DNA of 64,000 nucleotides. It comes from Trissonchulus latispiculum (lineage: Eukaryota; Nematoda; Enoplea; Enoplida; Ironidae). Positions 32,185 through 44,220 of the stretch are shown piece by piece. Below the pieces are notes generated by a model. That model did not search any database. It worked only from the letters and a program-made list of their open reading frames with translations, and was not told where the DNA came from. The stretch spans positions 124,001 to 188,000 of the forward strand of contig JASAND010004096.1 in the NCBI GenBank assembly GCA_030248195.1. The letters run 5' to 3'. Position 1 is the stretch's first letter. Every line of letters starts with the position of its first letter. A program made the translations under genes and the position numbers.

Positions 32185-33735
32185 TGAAACTAAGGTTCAA
32201 ATTTGGATCACTTCATTACACTCAAAGCAACATTCTGGACGTTTCTAAGTTTTTTGGCGAGATTGCAGAAGTAGGTCAAGTTCCGCAAGTTTGGTGAATT
32301 TCTAGGCCAATCTCTGAGCGACCAACTATAGTACGACCAAAAAATGTGTGTACAAACTTTGACCGTTTATAGCAGACTAACGCTTGGAGTAAACCCCAAT
32401 AGTATATATATTTCTAGAATCCTCAGGAACCCGAGATTTCGAAAATCCGGAAAAATCCGGAATTCCGGGTTTCATTCACGGAAAATCTAAAATTTTTAGG
32501 TTCCCTCTCTAATTTTAATCGCAATCAAAATTTTGTTTTGAGGATCGAATAGAGCTTTTTCCGCTGCATATTTTTGCTCCTAGAGATTTTTCACGAAAAT
32601 ACACCCAATTTCCGGAGTTCCGGATTTTAAAAAGTTTCTCCAATACCCATAAGATGGGTATTATTCGAAAGCTCTTATCAAGCTGAACAACTTTTGTAAT
32701 AGAATGAACTCTTGAAAATGCACACAATTTCCGGAATTCGAGAAAATAGAACCGATGTCTTAAAATGCACCTAAAATTCACTTAAAATTCACGAATTCCG
32801 GATGCCACTCTAACTTGGAAGGTATTAGCGAATTCCGAGAACTGAGCTCATTTCTGCGAGTTGGTTCTATTACAAGATTTGTTCAGCTCATCAAGAGCTT
32901 TCGAATGATAGCCATATTGTGGGGTATTGGAGAAAATTTTTAAAATCCGGAAAATCGTGTTTTCTCGAATTCCGGGACTTGTGTGCATTTTCAAGAGTTA
33001 ACTCTATTACAAAAGTTGTTCAGCTAGATAAGAGCTTTCGAATAATACCCATCTTGTGGGTATTTTAGAAAATTTTTAAAATCTGGAAATTTTGAAAACC
33101 CGGAATTCCGGAAATTGGATGCATTTTCTTGAAAAATTTCTAAGTACAAAAATAGGCAGCAGGACCAGCTCTATTCGATCCTAAAAAACAAAATTTTGAT
33201 TGCGATAAAAATTTAGCGAAAATTAAAATTTTGTATTTTCCGGGAATGAATTTTTCCGAATTTTCGAAATCTCGGGTTCCTGAGGATTCTAAAAATATAT
33301 ACATTGTTGGGGTTTACTCCAAAGGTTAATCTGCTATAAACGGTCAAAATTTGTACTCACATTTTTGGTCGTACTATAGTCTGCGGGTTAAAGAATGACA
33401 CTATCCGGACTAAACTTCCAGTGAAAGAGGTACAACTTTTAGATGAAGCTTATTCCGTACCAAAAAGTATTGAAACTGCCTCTCTTGACACTGGAAAGTC
33501 AGCGGTTTTAATAATTGTAACAACGCCCTGCATAAAATGCAACTCTCGATCAGAAAACAAACAAAGTTTTTGACGAATTCTTCCAAAGACAAAAGTTCCA
33601 GTTTTCAGAGAAAATGATTCCGCTGCAGAAAATGGTTCATTCCTTAAGAGATTGTCTTTTCTTACACCAGACCTGTCATAAATGCCACAAACAGGAACAT
33701 GTAGCCCGAATGTGTCATACGAAGTGAAACGTCAG
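32185..33735 (+). pseudogene. LTR-retrotransposon gag fragment, interrupted
   Basis: Pieces of a capsid-type Gag are readable on plus in shifting frames. Left of the inserted element there is KFGEFLGQSLSDQ (32278-32328). Right of it (33379-33500) there are VCGLKNDTIRTK and DEAYSVPKSIETAS. Further on (about 33675-33715) lies a CCHC zinc knuckle, CHKCHKQEHVARMC. The order capsid helices then knuckle is that of Ty3/gypsy Gag. Stops and frameshifts abound, the N-terminus is missing and no protease follows. It lies opposite in direction to the gypsy pol 3 kb away, so it is a separate insertion. Confidence 0.7.
32329..33376. mobile_element. TA-flanked foldback element in gag
   Basis: The ends are TAGTACGACCAAAAA and its complement, flanked by TA (32327-32328 and 33377-33378). 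Nearly the whole element is self-complementary: left-half words such as gatcgaatagagc and tcgaaagctcttat recur inverted in the right half. Removing it with one TA keeps the gag frame across the junction, which fixes the boundaries. TA duplication suggests a Tc1/mariner-type MITE. No transposase. Confidence 0.8.
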
Positions 33736-33919
33736 CGTTAATGAATATTGTGACACAGAAGAACTCAGCAGTGTCATCGATGACTTTTGGGAATCGAATG
33801 CAACCAGATAATGAAACAACGATTCCCAAAGTTGTAAATGTTATAATTGTCTGTCAGTTTTCACCCACTATGGCATAGAGACAAGAAGTGAACAGAAATG
33901 TACTGATTTAATGAAATCG

Positions 33920-34090
33920 TTTTAGTAATGTACTACATGCCCACAAGCACTCAGTGATGTACTACATTACTGAAAATAGTCACTAATGTCGTACATTTGA
34001 GGCCTCTAACCTTGAATGGTACAGCTAGACTAGAGCTGTAGTACACCACTGATATTTTTTGAGGGATGTAGTACATGTAATGATACCTTA
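33920..34090. repeat. Small inverted repeat (MITE-like)
   Basis: AGTAATGTACTACATG near 33931 faces GTAGTACATGTAATGA near 34069, with further tgtactaca words inside. About 165 bp, non-coding, in an M13 intron. Confidence 0.5.
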
Positions 34091-34215
34091 AATGTGCTAA
34101 TTCTACTGCGACAAACCCTTGCGGCGACAATATGGTGGCAATAAATTTTTAGCTCTAAATCGTACGTGCATAAAGCTATAGCTCTGTGCTCTCACAAACA
34201 TGTACAGGAAACCAC

Positions 34216-34314
34216 CTTTTCTTTTGCTTTGTTTTTTGTTTGATCGTCCATCCAATCAGAATCTTCAAGAATCATTTCAAATTCTTTCTGGAGCAAGTCA
34301 ACCATACTCACAGC
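34216..34314 (-). CDS. M13 metallopeptidase exon, WMDxxTKxxAxxK region
   Basis: The acceptor taacgttatag and donor GTGGTT bound 33 codons, phase 0 to 0. The exon contains VDLLQKEFEMILEDSDWMDD and QTKNKAKEK, the conserved helical segment of the M13 N-terminal lobe. It joins in phase to the exon at 35330-35467. The next expected segment (IGYP and following) is missing downstream, where the gag, hairpin block and LTR element lie. Confidence 0.9.
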
Positions 34315-35329
34315 CTATAACGTTAATAAATGAATGCTGCATTCTCTTAATGTAACTTATGCGTCTGCAAACGGACTCTGTGAAGATCACGTTTGATATT
34401 CCGAAACAAAAAGAATCATTTTCACAAATTTAAAACTTTTGAAGGTGTTTTTTTCATTTAGGAATCTAAAACAAAGGGAAATTTTTTGCGAAAAATTTCC
34501 GATTTTTTGAGAATTCCACAATTCCAGTTTTCGGTGAAATTTTTTAAATTTTTCTCGGAGTGTCAGCCAGTAATCGGGATTGGAAATCTTTCAGCAGACG
34601 CATTTTAGTCTTTTCATGGTGATTTAAATAACTGCTCCACCTATAATCAGATTATAGAAATTGATACATTTAAAAAATCACGACTTTCGGAAGAAAACTA
34701 AACAATAACAAACAACAAAAAATCGAAGTACGTATGTTCTCACTGCAGGTAAACTCGTTTCTAATACTGTACGACTATTATGATTACTTTGTTTGAAAAA
34801 TATTGGAGGTCACTGTAATTTTTTCTTGTCGTCTTGCAATAGCCCTGAGTTGCATTATAACGGTGCCTTCTTGAAATGAAAGTAAAAATAACCGCAAAAT
34901 TAATTTATAATGTCTAATTGTAGTAAAATTACATTTATTATAAGTTTATTTGCGTAAACCTAGTTTTATGCAACGGCTTTGCGTAATCCTAGTTACACGC
35001 ACAATTCTTTGAGTAAACCCAGTTTTACGCAAAAACTACTTTTACGCAGGACATAAAGTTAATTTATAATGCATAATATCTCTGCTCAGTAGTATAGGAG
35101 CATTGCTGGAAAATGCCGTTGCTAAAACGGCATAGTTTGTATATCAAAAGCAGGAAACTACAACTAATACTGACGATGCGCCTACAAAACAAAAATAAAT
35201 ACTGTAATCGACTGTAATAGAAACAGAAGAAATAAAACTAATTGCAGCAAAACTGTAATAGAAGAGCTGAATCCCCAGTAATTTTCCCTCTTTATTTCGT
35301 AAGGATTATTCCGTTGAATACATGCATAC
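34315..35329 (-). other. M13 intron
   Basis: AT-rich. Four short gcgtaaa/tttacgc words cluster at 34950-35050. No gene or transposon end assigned. Confidence 0.5.
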
Positions 35330-35467
35330 CTCTACCCGTTCCGCTTCACGAAAGTATCGATTCGCATAAAGTTTGCCGACAGCATACTGTAAAACACTAA
35401 CGGTAGCTAGACAGCGTTTCCATCTTGGCACTTTTGACGCCCGACCACTGAGAAGACGTTGCAGTTT
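35330..35467 (-). CDS. M13 metallopeptidase exon, PRWKRC/VGKLY region
   Basis: The acceptor catagtttcag and donor GTATGC bound 46 codons, phase 0 to 0. The exon reads LSGRASKVPRWKRCLATVS then VLQYAVGKLYANRYF. PRWxxC with a conserved disulfide Cys and AVGxLY-x(4)-F are M13 family hallmarks. Confidence 0.92.
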
Positions 35468-36872
35468 CTGAAACTATGCGAATAGCACAAGTACAAGTAC
35501 ACGCTAAGCCGCATTATTTTGAGTAGTCAGCACTCAAATAATACAATAATACATTTACAATCTATGTGAAGAACTCAGACTAATGCTTCGAATCACGTTG
35601 AGAAAGCACGCGGAATCTCATTGCCTCGCAATCTTTATGGCAGTCAAATAGCATGACAATTATCTTGCCGAAGCACAGAACAGAATCAATGTAAATACTG
35701 ATTTTTTAAATATTTCATTCGTTACATTCCTTTCCAACTTCTTCTGGTTGGACACACTAGTGAGTGCTACTTGCCGCAGCACGCTAAAGTCAAGTCTATT
35801 TTAGGAACAGTTGTGTGATATCGCATTTGTATTATTCGTCCTTGTGATCGTTCCTTTCTTCTGATGACACGCTACTTCAGGAGAAAGTTAATAAATAAAC
35901 TTTCTGTAATGACCAAGAATATATCAAAAATATATTCAATATGCAGCAATGTGATCACAACAGGTTCCATGTGAGAATCACTTTTCTGGTATACGGATTC
36001 CCCATCTCTGTTGTGAAAACTTTCACAGTGATCGCTCATTTACACAAGGGTTACAGTGAATGCCAAAATCTTGGTCAAGACACCAGTAAATGTAGTGAGC
36101 AGGACACAGGTACTTAGCTAACGGTAGCTAAGCTTATAGCTAACTAACACTTATACAATGTATACAACGGAAGACACAATCTCAACTGCTTTGTAATTTC
36201 TATTTTTTGTAAATCTTCATAGCAACCTCCACAACGTTGATAATCAAATCAGTTGACAAACATTTAGCATGTGAGAAGCAATCGAAATTGATGTTAAAAG
36301 GATGCAAACTGGCAAATTTCAATAGCTGTTAAGTTTCAATGGTATATATACTATGCACATTGTACCTATCAACTCTAGCAGGTAATCTGAACTGCAGGAA
36401 ATTAAACAAGTTCTATATATGTAGCCTACTTTTCCAAGTCAGTGGTTGTAACCAACTTTACCAGACAGATTAATTACAAATTTGCATAACTTTCCGAAAT
36501 TGTAATATTCAGAATATCAATATTGTTAACGATAGTCGAAATTTTAATATTCTTAATTTTTGGGGACAATTTTAATGTGCCTTCGTGCTTGCTAATCTCC
36601 GAACTCTTTAATACTCATAACTATTTAACATTCTGGTTCGTCTTGATGAGATACAAATTTCAACTCAGTCGTCTGGCTTGAACTAGCCCAACTTTTGCAA
36701 GCATGGTTTGAACCTTCCGAAATGTGCAAACCCAAACGTGAATGGTCCACCTTCCAAAGTATCCAAACGTCTCATTTAGAGATTCAAATGCGTAATACAT
36801 TTCCTGGCAGTATTCGCTCTTGAAAATACTCCTGTAATATCACAGTAATATCACAGGAGTTCTTGTAGTTTT
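35468..36872 (-). other. M13 intron
   Basis: AT-rich, nothing assigned. It ends at the gypsy remnant. Confidence 0.5.
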
Positions 36873-36924
36873 CTAGAAAAGTGATCCTTTGAAGTCATTC
36901 AGCATTTTCAATAAAAGTAACTTT

Positions 36925-36985
36925 ATTTTATTTTGCCGGTCTCTCGAATAGTAAAAGTTACAAAATTTTCCTATAGAAAACACTA
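36925..36985 (-). repeat. Gypsy-associated 60-bp repeat, low-coordinate copy
   Basis: The plus-strand words ggtctctcgaatagtaaaag and cctatagaaaacactaag recur at 41356-41415 in the same direction, flanking the pol region. On minus it reads as the integrase C-terminal stretch LVFSIGKFCNFYYSRDR, so it may be a duplicated coding end and not an LTR. Confidence 0.6.
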
Positions 36986-38085
36986 AGGGGGAGGAATTGT
37001 AATAGTGCTGCTGTGAACGTTGGACACACCCCAAATGTTTACTGGCCTCGGAATGCATCGACTGGAGAACCCTACTGAGCTTGCGCGCATAGCCTGTCGT
37101 GGTACAATTCTCAGTGGTCAAGGTGTCATTAAAATCTGCGACATCTAAGGGTAAACGTGGTGCCTTTCCGTACACAAGTTCGAAATGAGTGAATCCAGTT
37201 GATGAGTTTACCGAAGTACGCATGGCGAACATTGCGCAAGGCAGATATTCATCCCAACTGGTAAATTTTCGGTTAACGTAATTTGATAATATACCCTTTA
37301 AGGTGCGCACGGTCTTCTCGGCCAAGCCAGTTCCTTAGGGATGGTAAGCTGTGGTTTCTGTCTTCTTGCATGATAGCAGAGCAGCCGTCTGTTTAATGAC
37401 TCGAGAAATAAAACTTCTCCCTCGATCAGAAAGAATAACTTCAGGGCAGCCAAACCGTGCTACTTCCTCTTCAACCAGCAACTGGGCTACTTCCCTGCAT
37501 CCATAGTCTTCGTCGGGAAAGCTTCGGTCCATTTTGAAAAAGTATCTAGGACTACCAATATTAACTTAAAACCCCTGCGGGGTCCTACGCAATGGACCGA
37601 CAAAGTCTATGCTTTTGAAATGGCGCACTTGCAGATATGCTCAAAAGAGGAGCCTGAACACACGTGCCTTCCTTGAACACCTGGCACGTAGGACATGAAC
37701 GACAACTTGTCTAATTCTCTTATGATACCCAGCCAATAATAGCGCTGACAAAGTTTAGCTGACGTCTTACGAGCACCTAGATGACCTGATGTTGGATGAT
37801 CGGGATCTTGACGCAAAACAACTTCTTGCCAGGTTGCAGGAACTACTGCTCGGTCCTTATTTGAACGCCCCGCAGTTCGAAATAGGATGCCATCCTTTAC
37901 GAAGAAAGCAAGACGCCGTCTGTAGTCTGTGTTGAGCTCGGCAGTTGTTGCTATACAGAAGTTGTCGTTTCGTTGAGCCTCTTTTAGGTTTAGCAAACTT
38001 AACACTGTAACCGGACTGTCACTATTACACTATTCATGAACTGGTATTCTCGACAGTGCATCAGCATTGCCATTGGCACTTCCAG

Positions 38086-39018
38086 ACCTCCCTGCAGTTA
38101 GCAGTTCCAAATTATGAGTCAGAGCTAAAACCAATTGAGTCAGCTAACCTATGCTAAAAGGTCAATCAGACACCGATTATTTCGATTGAGTCAGTTGTTT
38201 TTCGTTTTTAATTAACAATAATATCTTGGAACTGCTACAGGGTTACAGTGCCACTTTTGAGTCATGAGCTAAAAATTGTTAAGCTCGTAGCTAGAACATT
38301 GAGTACAATGAGTCACGGCTCAAAAATGCGTATTTCCGTCCTGAAAGTGTTTAAAATCAAAATAGCTAATACAATCAATCATTGCAGTAACGACGTTGGG
38401 AAGATGCTTCGTTAGCTAATCACGGGCTTAGAAACGAAAACTCCTTAATTTAAGTTGTTTTTTGGTGTGGAGTGGATACTAAATTACAATTTCCGAACGT
38501 TGCTTGCTTTGCTTTCACATACGCAACCCAACCCCCTGTTTAAAAGCAATCAAAGAAAATCATAGGTGTAACGGAACGGAATTCACAAGTGGGACTCGAA
38601 ACATACTCTGATTTTGCAATTTTTGGCAGATTTGTTCCATAGATGTTTTATTTGGCCGGGGGGTGGGGGGCAGGGACTTGCCCGTTTCAAAGCCAGTGAT
38701 TAGCTAACGAAACATCTTCCCAACATCGTTACTACAATGATTGATTGTATTAGTTATTTTGATTTTAAATACTTTCAGGACGGAAATAAGCATTTTTGAG
38801 ACTGGTGACTCATTGTACTCAATGTTCTAGCTATGAGCTTAACAATTTTTAGCTCATACTCAAAAGTGGCATTGTATACCTAGATTAGCAGTTTCAAGAT
38901 ATTCTTGTTAATTAAAAACGAAAAACAACTGACTCAATCGAAATAATCGGTGACTCATTGACCTTTTAGCATAGGTTAGCTGACTCAATTGGTTTGGAAC
39001 TGCTAACTTCAGGGAGGT
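38086..39018. mobile_element. MULE-like foldback element in gypsy pol
   Basis: The inverted ends begin ACCTCCCTGCAGTTAGCAG and AC-rich self-complementarity runs about 330 bp inward from each side. It is flanked by an exact 9-bp duplication, CACTTCCAG (38077-38085 and 39019-39027). The insertion point lies in the conserved HxxGSxNxNADALSR region between RNase H and integrase, confirming it is secondary. The 9-bp duplication with long inverted repeats fits Mutator-like or Foldback-type elements. Non-coding. Confidence 0.85.
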
Positions 39019-40609
39019 CACTTCCAGACCTATGCTGAATGCTCATGAAACCATCGTACTCCCGCAATTGCATGGACCAGTTAGTAAGCTTCCTAGAAGG
39101 GCTTTTCAAAGATTTCAACCAGCACAAAGGTTTATGATCCGTTTGCACGGTGAAGCTTCGACCGTATATGTAAGGACGGAATTTCTCCAAAGCCCAAACC
39201 ACGGCTAGCGCCTCTCTTTCTATGGTTGACAGCTTTGATTCCGAGGACAATAAATGTTCGACTAGCATAATACACGGGCCTATCATCCCCATTCGTGTCC
39301 GTTTGGGACAATACAGCTCCAATGCCCGTTCCACTAGCATTTGTCTGTAGAACAAAATCTTTTGAAAAGTTTGGCATCAGCAAAATCGGAGAGTTAATCA
39401 GCTAAGATTTGGCTGTATCGAAAGCTAGCTGGCAGCCCTCATCCCATACGAAGGGAACGTCCTTCTTAAGGAGATTATTCAGGAGGCTTAAGAAAGGATG
39501 ATAGGTTGAGAACAAATTTTCGATAGTATGAGACAAGGCCGAGGAAACTTTTCAAGTCCGTACCGGACTGCGGAATCGGGCAGTCTCGAACTGCTCTGAC
39601 TTTTTCCGGATCAGCCTTAACACCTTCGGCACATACTATATGTCCTAGAAAGGGAACATCGGCCCTGCCAAAATGGCACTTTTTCCCTTTCAGCTTCAAT
39701 CCAGCGTGCTCTAACCGTTCAAAAATTAAACTTAAGTGTTCGCAATGCTCCTCCCACGTCTTGGAAAACACTATTATGTCATATATGTAAACTAAACAGA
39801 ATTTTCCCAAATACTGGGTAAAGACTGTTTCCATTAGACGCTGAAATGTAGCAGGTGCATTAGTGAGACCAAAGGGCATAACCTTGAATTCGTAAAGACC
39901 ACTCTTAGTTACAAATGCGGTTTTCTCTCTATCCTCGGGCTCTCTCTATCCTGCCATCTCTATCTGCAAGTATCCGCTACATAAGTCCATTGTAGAGAAA
40001 TGTCGAGCCCCTCCCATGGTGTCTAAGCATTCGTCGACTAGTGGCATTGGATATGCGTTCTTTCTGGTAACCAGATTAACTTTACGAAAATCAATGCAAA
40101 ACCTGTCTGATCCGTCCTTCTTCTTAACTATAACAATAGGGGAAGACCATGGTAAGTTAGAATGCTGACTATTCCTCTATCCAGCATATCCTTTACTATA
40201 GCTTCAGCATTTTCTTGTTGGACATAAGGCAAACGGCGGTACCGTTGCTTAATAGGAGGATAACCTTGCTGAACTATGCTGGTTCTCCCAATATCTGAGT
40301 CCGAAGTAGAAAATACGTGAGAATATTGACGAAGAATTGTTTTCAAACTGAGTATTGTTCCTGCGATAGGCATGTCAAGCCTTCGTCTATACGGACTCCA
40401 GTTGGCACGTTTTCTGAGTCCGTGGCAGTCTCCACAGTAGTACACGGCGATGTCCATTTTGTACACGGATTGTTACCACTAATAGCTTCGAGTTCTAGGG
40501 AGGCAACTGACTCAATGTCATCAAGCAGTCTAGCTAATAGCGGGCCCCTCGAAATTTTAAGGGGCACGTTAATATTCACGTTATGAATTAGCACCGGAGC
40601 ATATTTCAT

Positions 40610-41355
40610 ATTTTCCGTAACTGAGCAAACTGTAGGCTCCGCAGTTATTTTACCGTTACTGTCCGTTTAATTAAAAGACTGTCTCATAACGGTGTACAGA
40701 GTCCAACGGTGTCTTGACTTTAGCTTTGATTTTTTTGGAGCTTTTGCTGGTGAGGAATTTTTCCTGGTTGTCGAGCCGTCCTGGCTTCACGAAAGGCAAA
40801 CAGATCAAATTCCTGCTGGCGTAGCCACTGCAATACCTTACAAGTCGCACTCGATACCTATTTCTTTAGTTTTATTCAGGCAGTACCGGTCTCTAGGTGT
40901 ATTACTCTCATACATTTTATTTATTCTTATTTACTACATTATTTAATGCATTAGCAAACGTCATGCAGTGTATATTATTATGACTATCGCTAATAGGCAT
41001 TGAATCCTGTTTAACTTTACCTCGCGGTTTCCCTCTGGAAGGGCTAACGTTGGTATGCAAACTTTCATTGAAAGTGCTCGTCTGCTACTCGTTCATATTA
41101 TGTACTCTGTCTGTATTTCAGCTTTTCGACAAAGGGGGAGGAATTGTAAGAGATTTGAGAAAGTAATCGGTTTCATATTGGAAAAGGCTTCTTGTAAAAA
41201 ACGGCTCAGTTTTCTCTAGATTTGATCCAGGGCGGCAACCTGTGACTATATGGATACGTGTATGCTTGACTATGTTTTATGCTCTCAGTTAATTAAACAA
41301 TTTCTCGTTCTATTTTATCATCACGTTCAGTCAACTGCCGTGGACCTTTCAGTTT
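40610..41355 (-). other. Remnant upstream of gypsy pol
   Basis: Expected to hold the protease and gag end on minus, but none is recognisable. A purine run (AAAGGGGGAGGAATTG, 41133-41148) resembles a polypurine tract on plus. Confidence 0.35.
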
Positions 41356-41415
41356 ATTTCGCCGGTCTCTCGAATAGTAAAAGTTACAAAACTTTCCTAT
41401 AGAAAACACTAAGGA
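41356..41415 (-). repeat. Gypsy-associated 60-bp repeat, high-coordinate copy
   Basis: Direct repeat of 36925-36985. The minus-strand reading continues on the downstream side with RNKLKGPRQLTER, a GPY/F-like integrase end, so part of a second gypsy copy may have been here. Confidence 0.6.
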
Positions 41416-42678
41416 AACCTGTAGTTTATTTTCACAAGAGTTTCCTGTACAAAATGCCCAAAAACCTGTGGTTTCATTCGTCATTTTCGACAATCGTGAG
41501 TGATATACCACAGCCTACTGTTTGTACAGGACAAAACCTGTAATTTTAACTGGAGCGACGTGTCAATGGAGAATGGAGGAGGTGCGGGGGGCGATTGTTC
41601 CCAAACGTTTTCCGGCATTACAAAAAATCAGTTAAAAGACTTAAAATTTGAAACATTTAAAAAATTCTGTCTTCAAAAGCTATGATTACTATAATCAATC
41701 TCCCTTCTATACTCGGTTTGCGTTATCCGCGTATCGAGGGCTTTCCTGTAGAATAAACCTGTAAACCAGTGAACACTACAGGTTTCGTTTGTATTGGAGA
41801 CTACTCTAACTTGTTACCCATTTTACCAAAGTATGTTCGGTAAAAAATACCTGATAAATAATATAAAAATGTACTTTTACAAAAGCTTTTGTATTTATCA
41901 TTTACAAAAGTAATTCCTGTAGTTTCTACTGGAACATTTCTAAGAGTGCTCTTTCGTAATGAACGGAAAATCTTCCTCAGAAAGCAGACAGCTTTGAAAT
42001 GAATATAACCTTGCAAATTCCTGAGTATAGTATAAAGTAATGTTCGAAATATGCCCCCACTGGAAAAAAATCATTCATTCATTATTATTTCAGAGTTTCT
42101 GTAGGACTATAAAAGCTAGTACGAACAAACCTGAACGGGATGTCGAATAATTCCGACGATGCCGTAAAATATTCGGAAATTTTTGTCGTAAAACCGATTT
42201 TTGGGCAATTTTCGTACCCCTAGTGGCCAATTTACTTACTCATTGTGGAAGCAATTTCGGGACCCCTTGTGAGCGAGGGAAATCTAAGTCTACTACTTAC
42301 TAAGCAAAACTAAGCACAACTAACAAAACAGGTACCAAGCAAAACATTCTTCCTGACGTGCTGACCTGTGGCGATGGGGTTTGGAGAGTATTTATAATGG
42401 AAAGATTTCCGGAATTATTCGAGACGCTCTACAAATCATTGATCAACGCCTTTTGCTTACTTTTTGAAATTTTTTCTTCAACTATAATGTCCTGGCACTT
42501 CTGCGGAGTTAGAACCACCTGCTGGCAGTTTTTGTTGCTATTCTTGAATGTTTGGAAAATATGCAAAATAACTGAACTACCAGTTTAACAAATTACTTGA
42601 CAAAAAAGCTGAAGTCAAGATAAAGAACACCTTAACGCAAATAATGCAACACAAAATTTCAAAAGAACTACAACTCAC
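41416..42678 (-). other. M13 intron
   Basis: The words cctgtag and caggtttc recur several times between 41.41 and 41.95 kb. No gene or transposon boundary recognised. Confidence 0.45.
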
Positions 42679-42760
42679 GTCAGAAGCTTCATAAAATCTT
42701 TCATCCAGTTTATCGCTGGACCCTTGCAGTATTTTCAGAAACAAATAGTTGTACAGTGTC
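42679..42760 (-). CDS. M13 metallopeptidase exon, NYL region
   Basis: The acceptor cgttttgtag opens in phase 2 and donor GTGAGT closes in phase 0. It reads TLYNYLFLKILQGSSDKLDE then RFYEASD, corresponding to the ANYLxWR helix of the family. It joins in phase to 44084-44220 and to 35330-35467. The usual Trp-Arg after NYL is replaced by LK. Confidence 0.85.
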
Positions 42761-44083
42761 CTACAAAACGAATTTACGCTATAATAACACATGTTTCGTG
42801 GATATTAGTTACATGTCAAACGAAATGATTTTTGAATCTGAATCCACAAGGCATAAAATATACAGTACAGCTTAATAAGGGCGTTTAAAGTAAGTGACAT
42901 TGGTTGTTAAGCTGGATTCTAGTTCTGTGGTATTGTTTTGTACGAAATGGCTTCGGAAATTATCTAAGCGTATTTTTACTTGAGATGATTTTGGAATTAA
43001 TTAATCGCTTGCTCAGACATTTATCTTTGTTTCGGTCTTGAAAATTTGAAAAACTTATTGGAAAAAGGAAAAGTGAACTACTGATTCTATAAACCAAATA
43101 GTCTAACTGAAAACATTTCTAGGAAACACATATACTGCATTTCATTTGAAACTTAGGGAATTGTCGCGAAATTGTAAATTTGCTTTGACGGTATGTCTTA
43201 AAAGTTTGTAAAGCACCTTCCCTGGAACTCAGAGAGAAACGTGCTATGGGGAAAAGCCATTGCAATTCAAACTGCAAATGTTTTACTCAGTTTAAACTGT
43301 AACGACAACTAAGATTTCGGTACATGCTTTGTAATTATCAGGATTTGTTTTTAATACTTTCTCTTAAATTTTTAGGTATGATTTTTATTTCTCCTGGCAA
43401 TAACATTATATATAAGTCAAGAATGATAAAATCAATAAGTTAAAAATTACACAGAAAAGTATACATTTAAAGTGAATTTCTATGAAGCTGGCACAACCAT
43501 ATGACCAGTCCTTCACTGAGCGATAAATATTTACAATAATAAGTCTCTTTATCATTGCACATTTAATAGTGGCTGGATTTTTAGGTAACGATGACGCGAA
43601 TGTATTGGAAGTTGCCAGCTCTCGCAAAAACCAGGGAGATATATACAGACTTTAGAGATGTCATATTTCTCGATGCGTTATATTGTATCTATAAAATTAA
43701 AGATAGGCTCGAAACATTTCTTAAAAGCAACGGTAAAGGTAACGGTAAAGTAAAAGTTTCAGAAGTTTGCAATGTCTCAAAAGTTTGTCTTCAGACATGA
43801 GTGGAACTCGTTTCCACAACACATTTCTGAAGAATGCATCTCAGCTTTAAGACGCTACTATAAAAATGCAGCAATTTGTAAACTATAAACCCATTTTAAA
43901 CATTTCTCGTTTCGCTATAAAAGCGACCACGCTCTGTATTCATTTTAGCCAAGACGCATTCATTCAAAAAAAGTGATTGAAATATTTCCAAACAAAATGC
44001 AAGCTTTCTGAGACATCTTCTGCACTCCCGGGGAGATATACAACGCAGATGACTTAACATAATTTTCATTTTCACATTTGTAC
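42761..44083 (-). other. M13 intron
   Basis: AT-rich sequence, no assigned feature. Confidence 0.45.
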
Positions 44084-44220
44084 TTGGTTTCTGTCGATTC
44101 AACCAGTTTCTGCAATTTAACCAAGAAGGTCGGAACTGTCGGATTAATTGGAGATTGATCGTTGATTGTTTCCATCACATCTGGTGGTAACTGTATTTTT
44201 AGATATTTATCCCAATCAAT
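44084..44220 (-). CDS. M13 metallopeptidase exon, IDWxxYL region
   Basis: The acceptor tgcttatag and donor GTACAA bound 137 bp. It reads IDWDKYLKIQLPPDVMETIN and later VPTFLVKLQKLVESTET. IDWxxYL followed by P-x-(Y/F)LxKLxxL is typical M13 N-lobe sequence. Phase 0 to 2, continuing in phase with 42679-42760. Confidence 0.9.

Larger units (their letters stand above)
36873..40609 (-). pseudogene. Ty3/gypsy pol polyprotein, decayed
   Basis: Read from 40.6 to 36.9 kb, the order is: spacer with VFSTSDSDIGRT, reverse transcriptase (to about 39.48 kb), RNase H (39.38-39.04 kb), integrase zinc domain (38.0-37.65 kb), integrase core (37.57-37.05 kb) and a C-terminal module. RT before RNase H before integrase is the Ty3/gypsy order. 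It is broken by a frameshift near 40.13 kb, a stop near 39.96 kb, a frameshift near 37.7 kb, a stop near 37.33 kb and a 933-bp insertion. The RT catalytic box reads YIYD and the RNase H motif TNAS, each losing an Asp. It is an immobile relic inside an M13 intron. Confidence 0.88.

Noticed and set aside
36986..41150. Polypurine tracts (GGGGGAGGAATTG at about 36987 and 41137) marking plus-strand LTRs
   Set aside because: The first lies within minus-strand integrase coding sequence and the sequences diverge right after TGTAA, so paired LTR starts are not supported.
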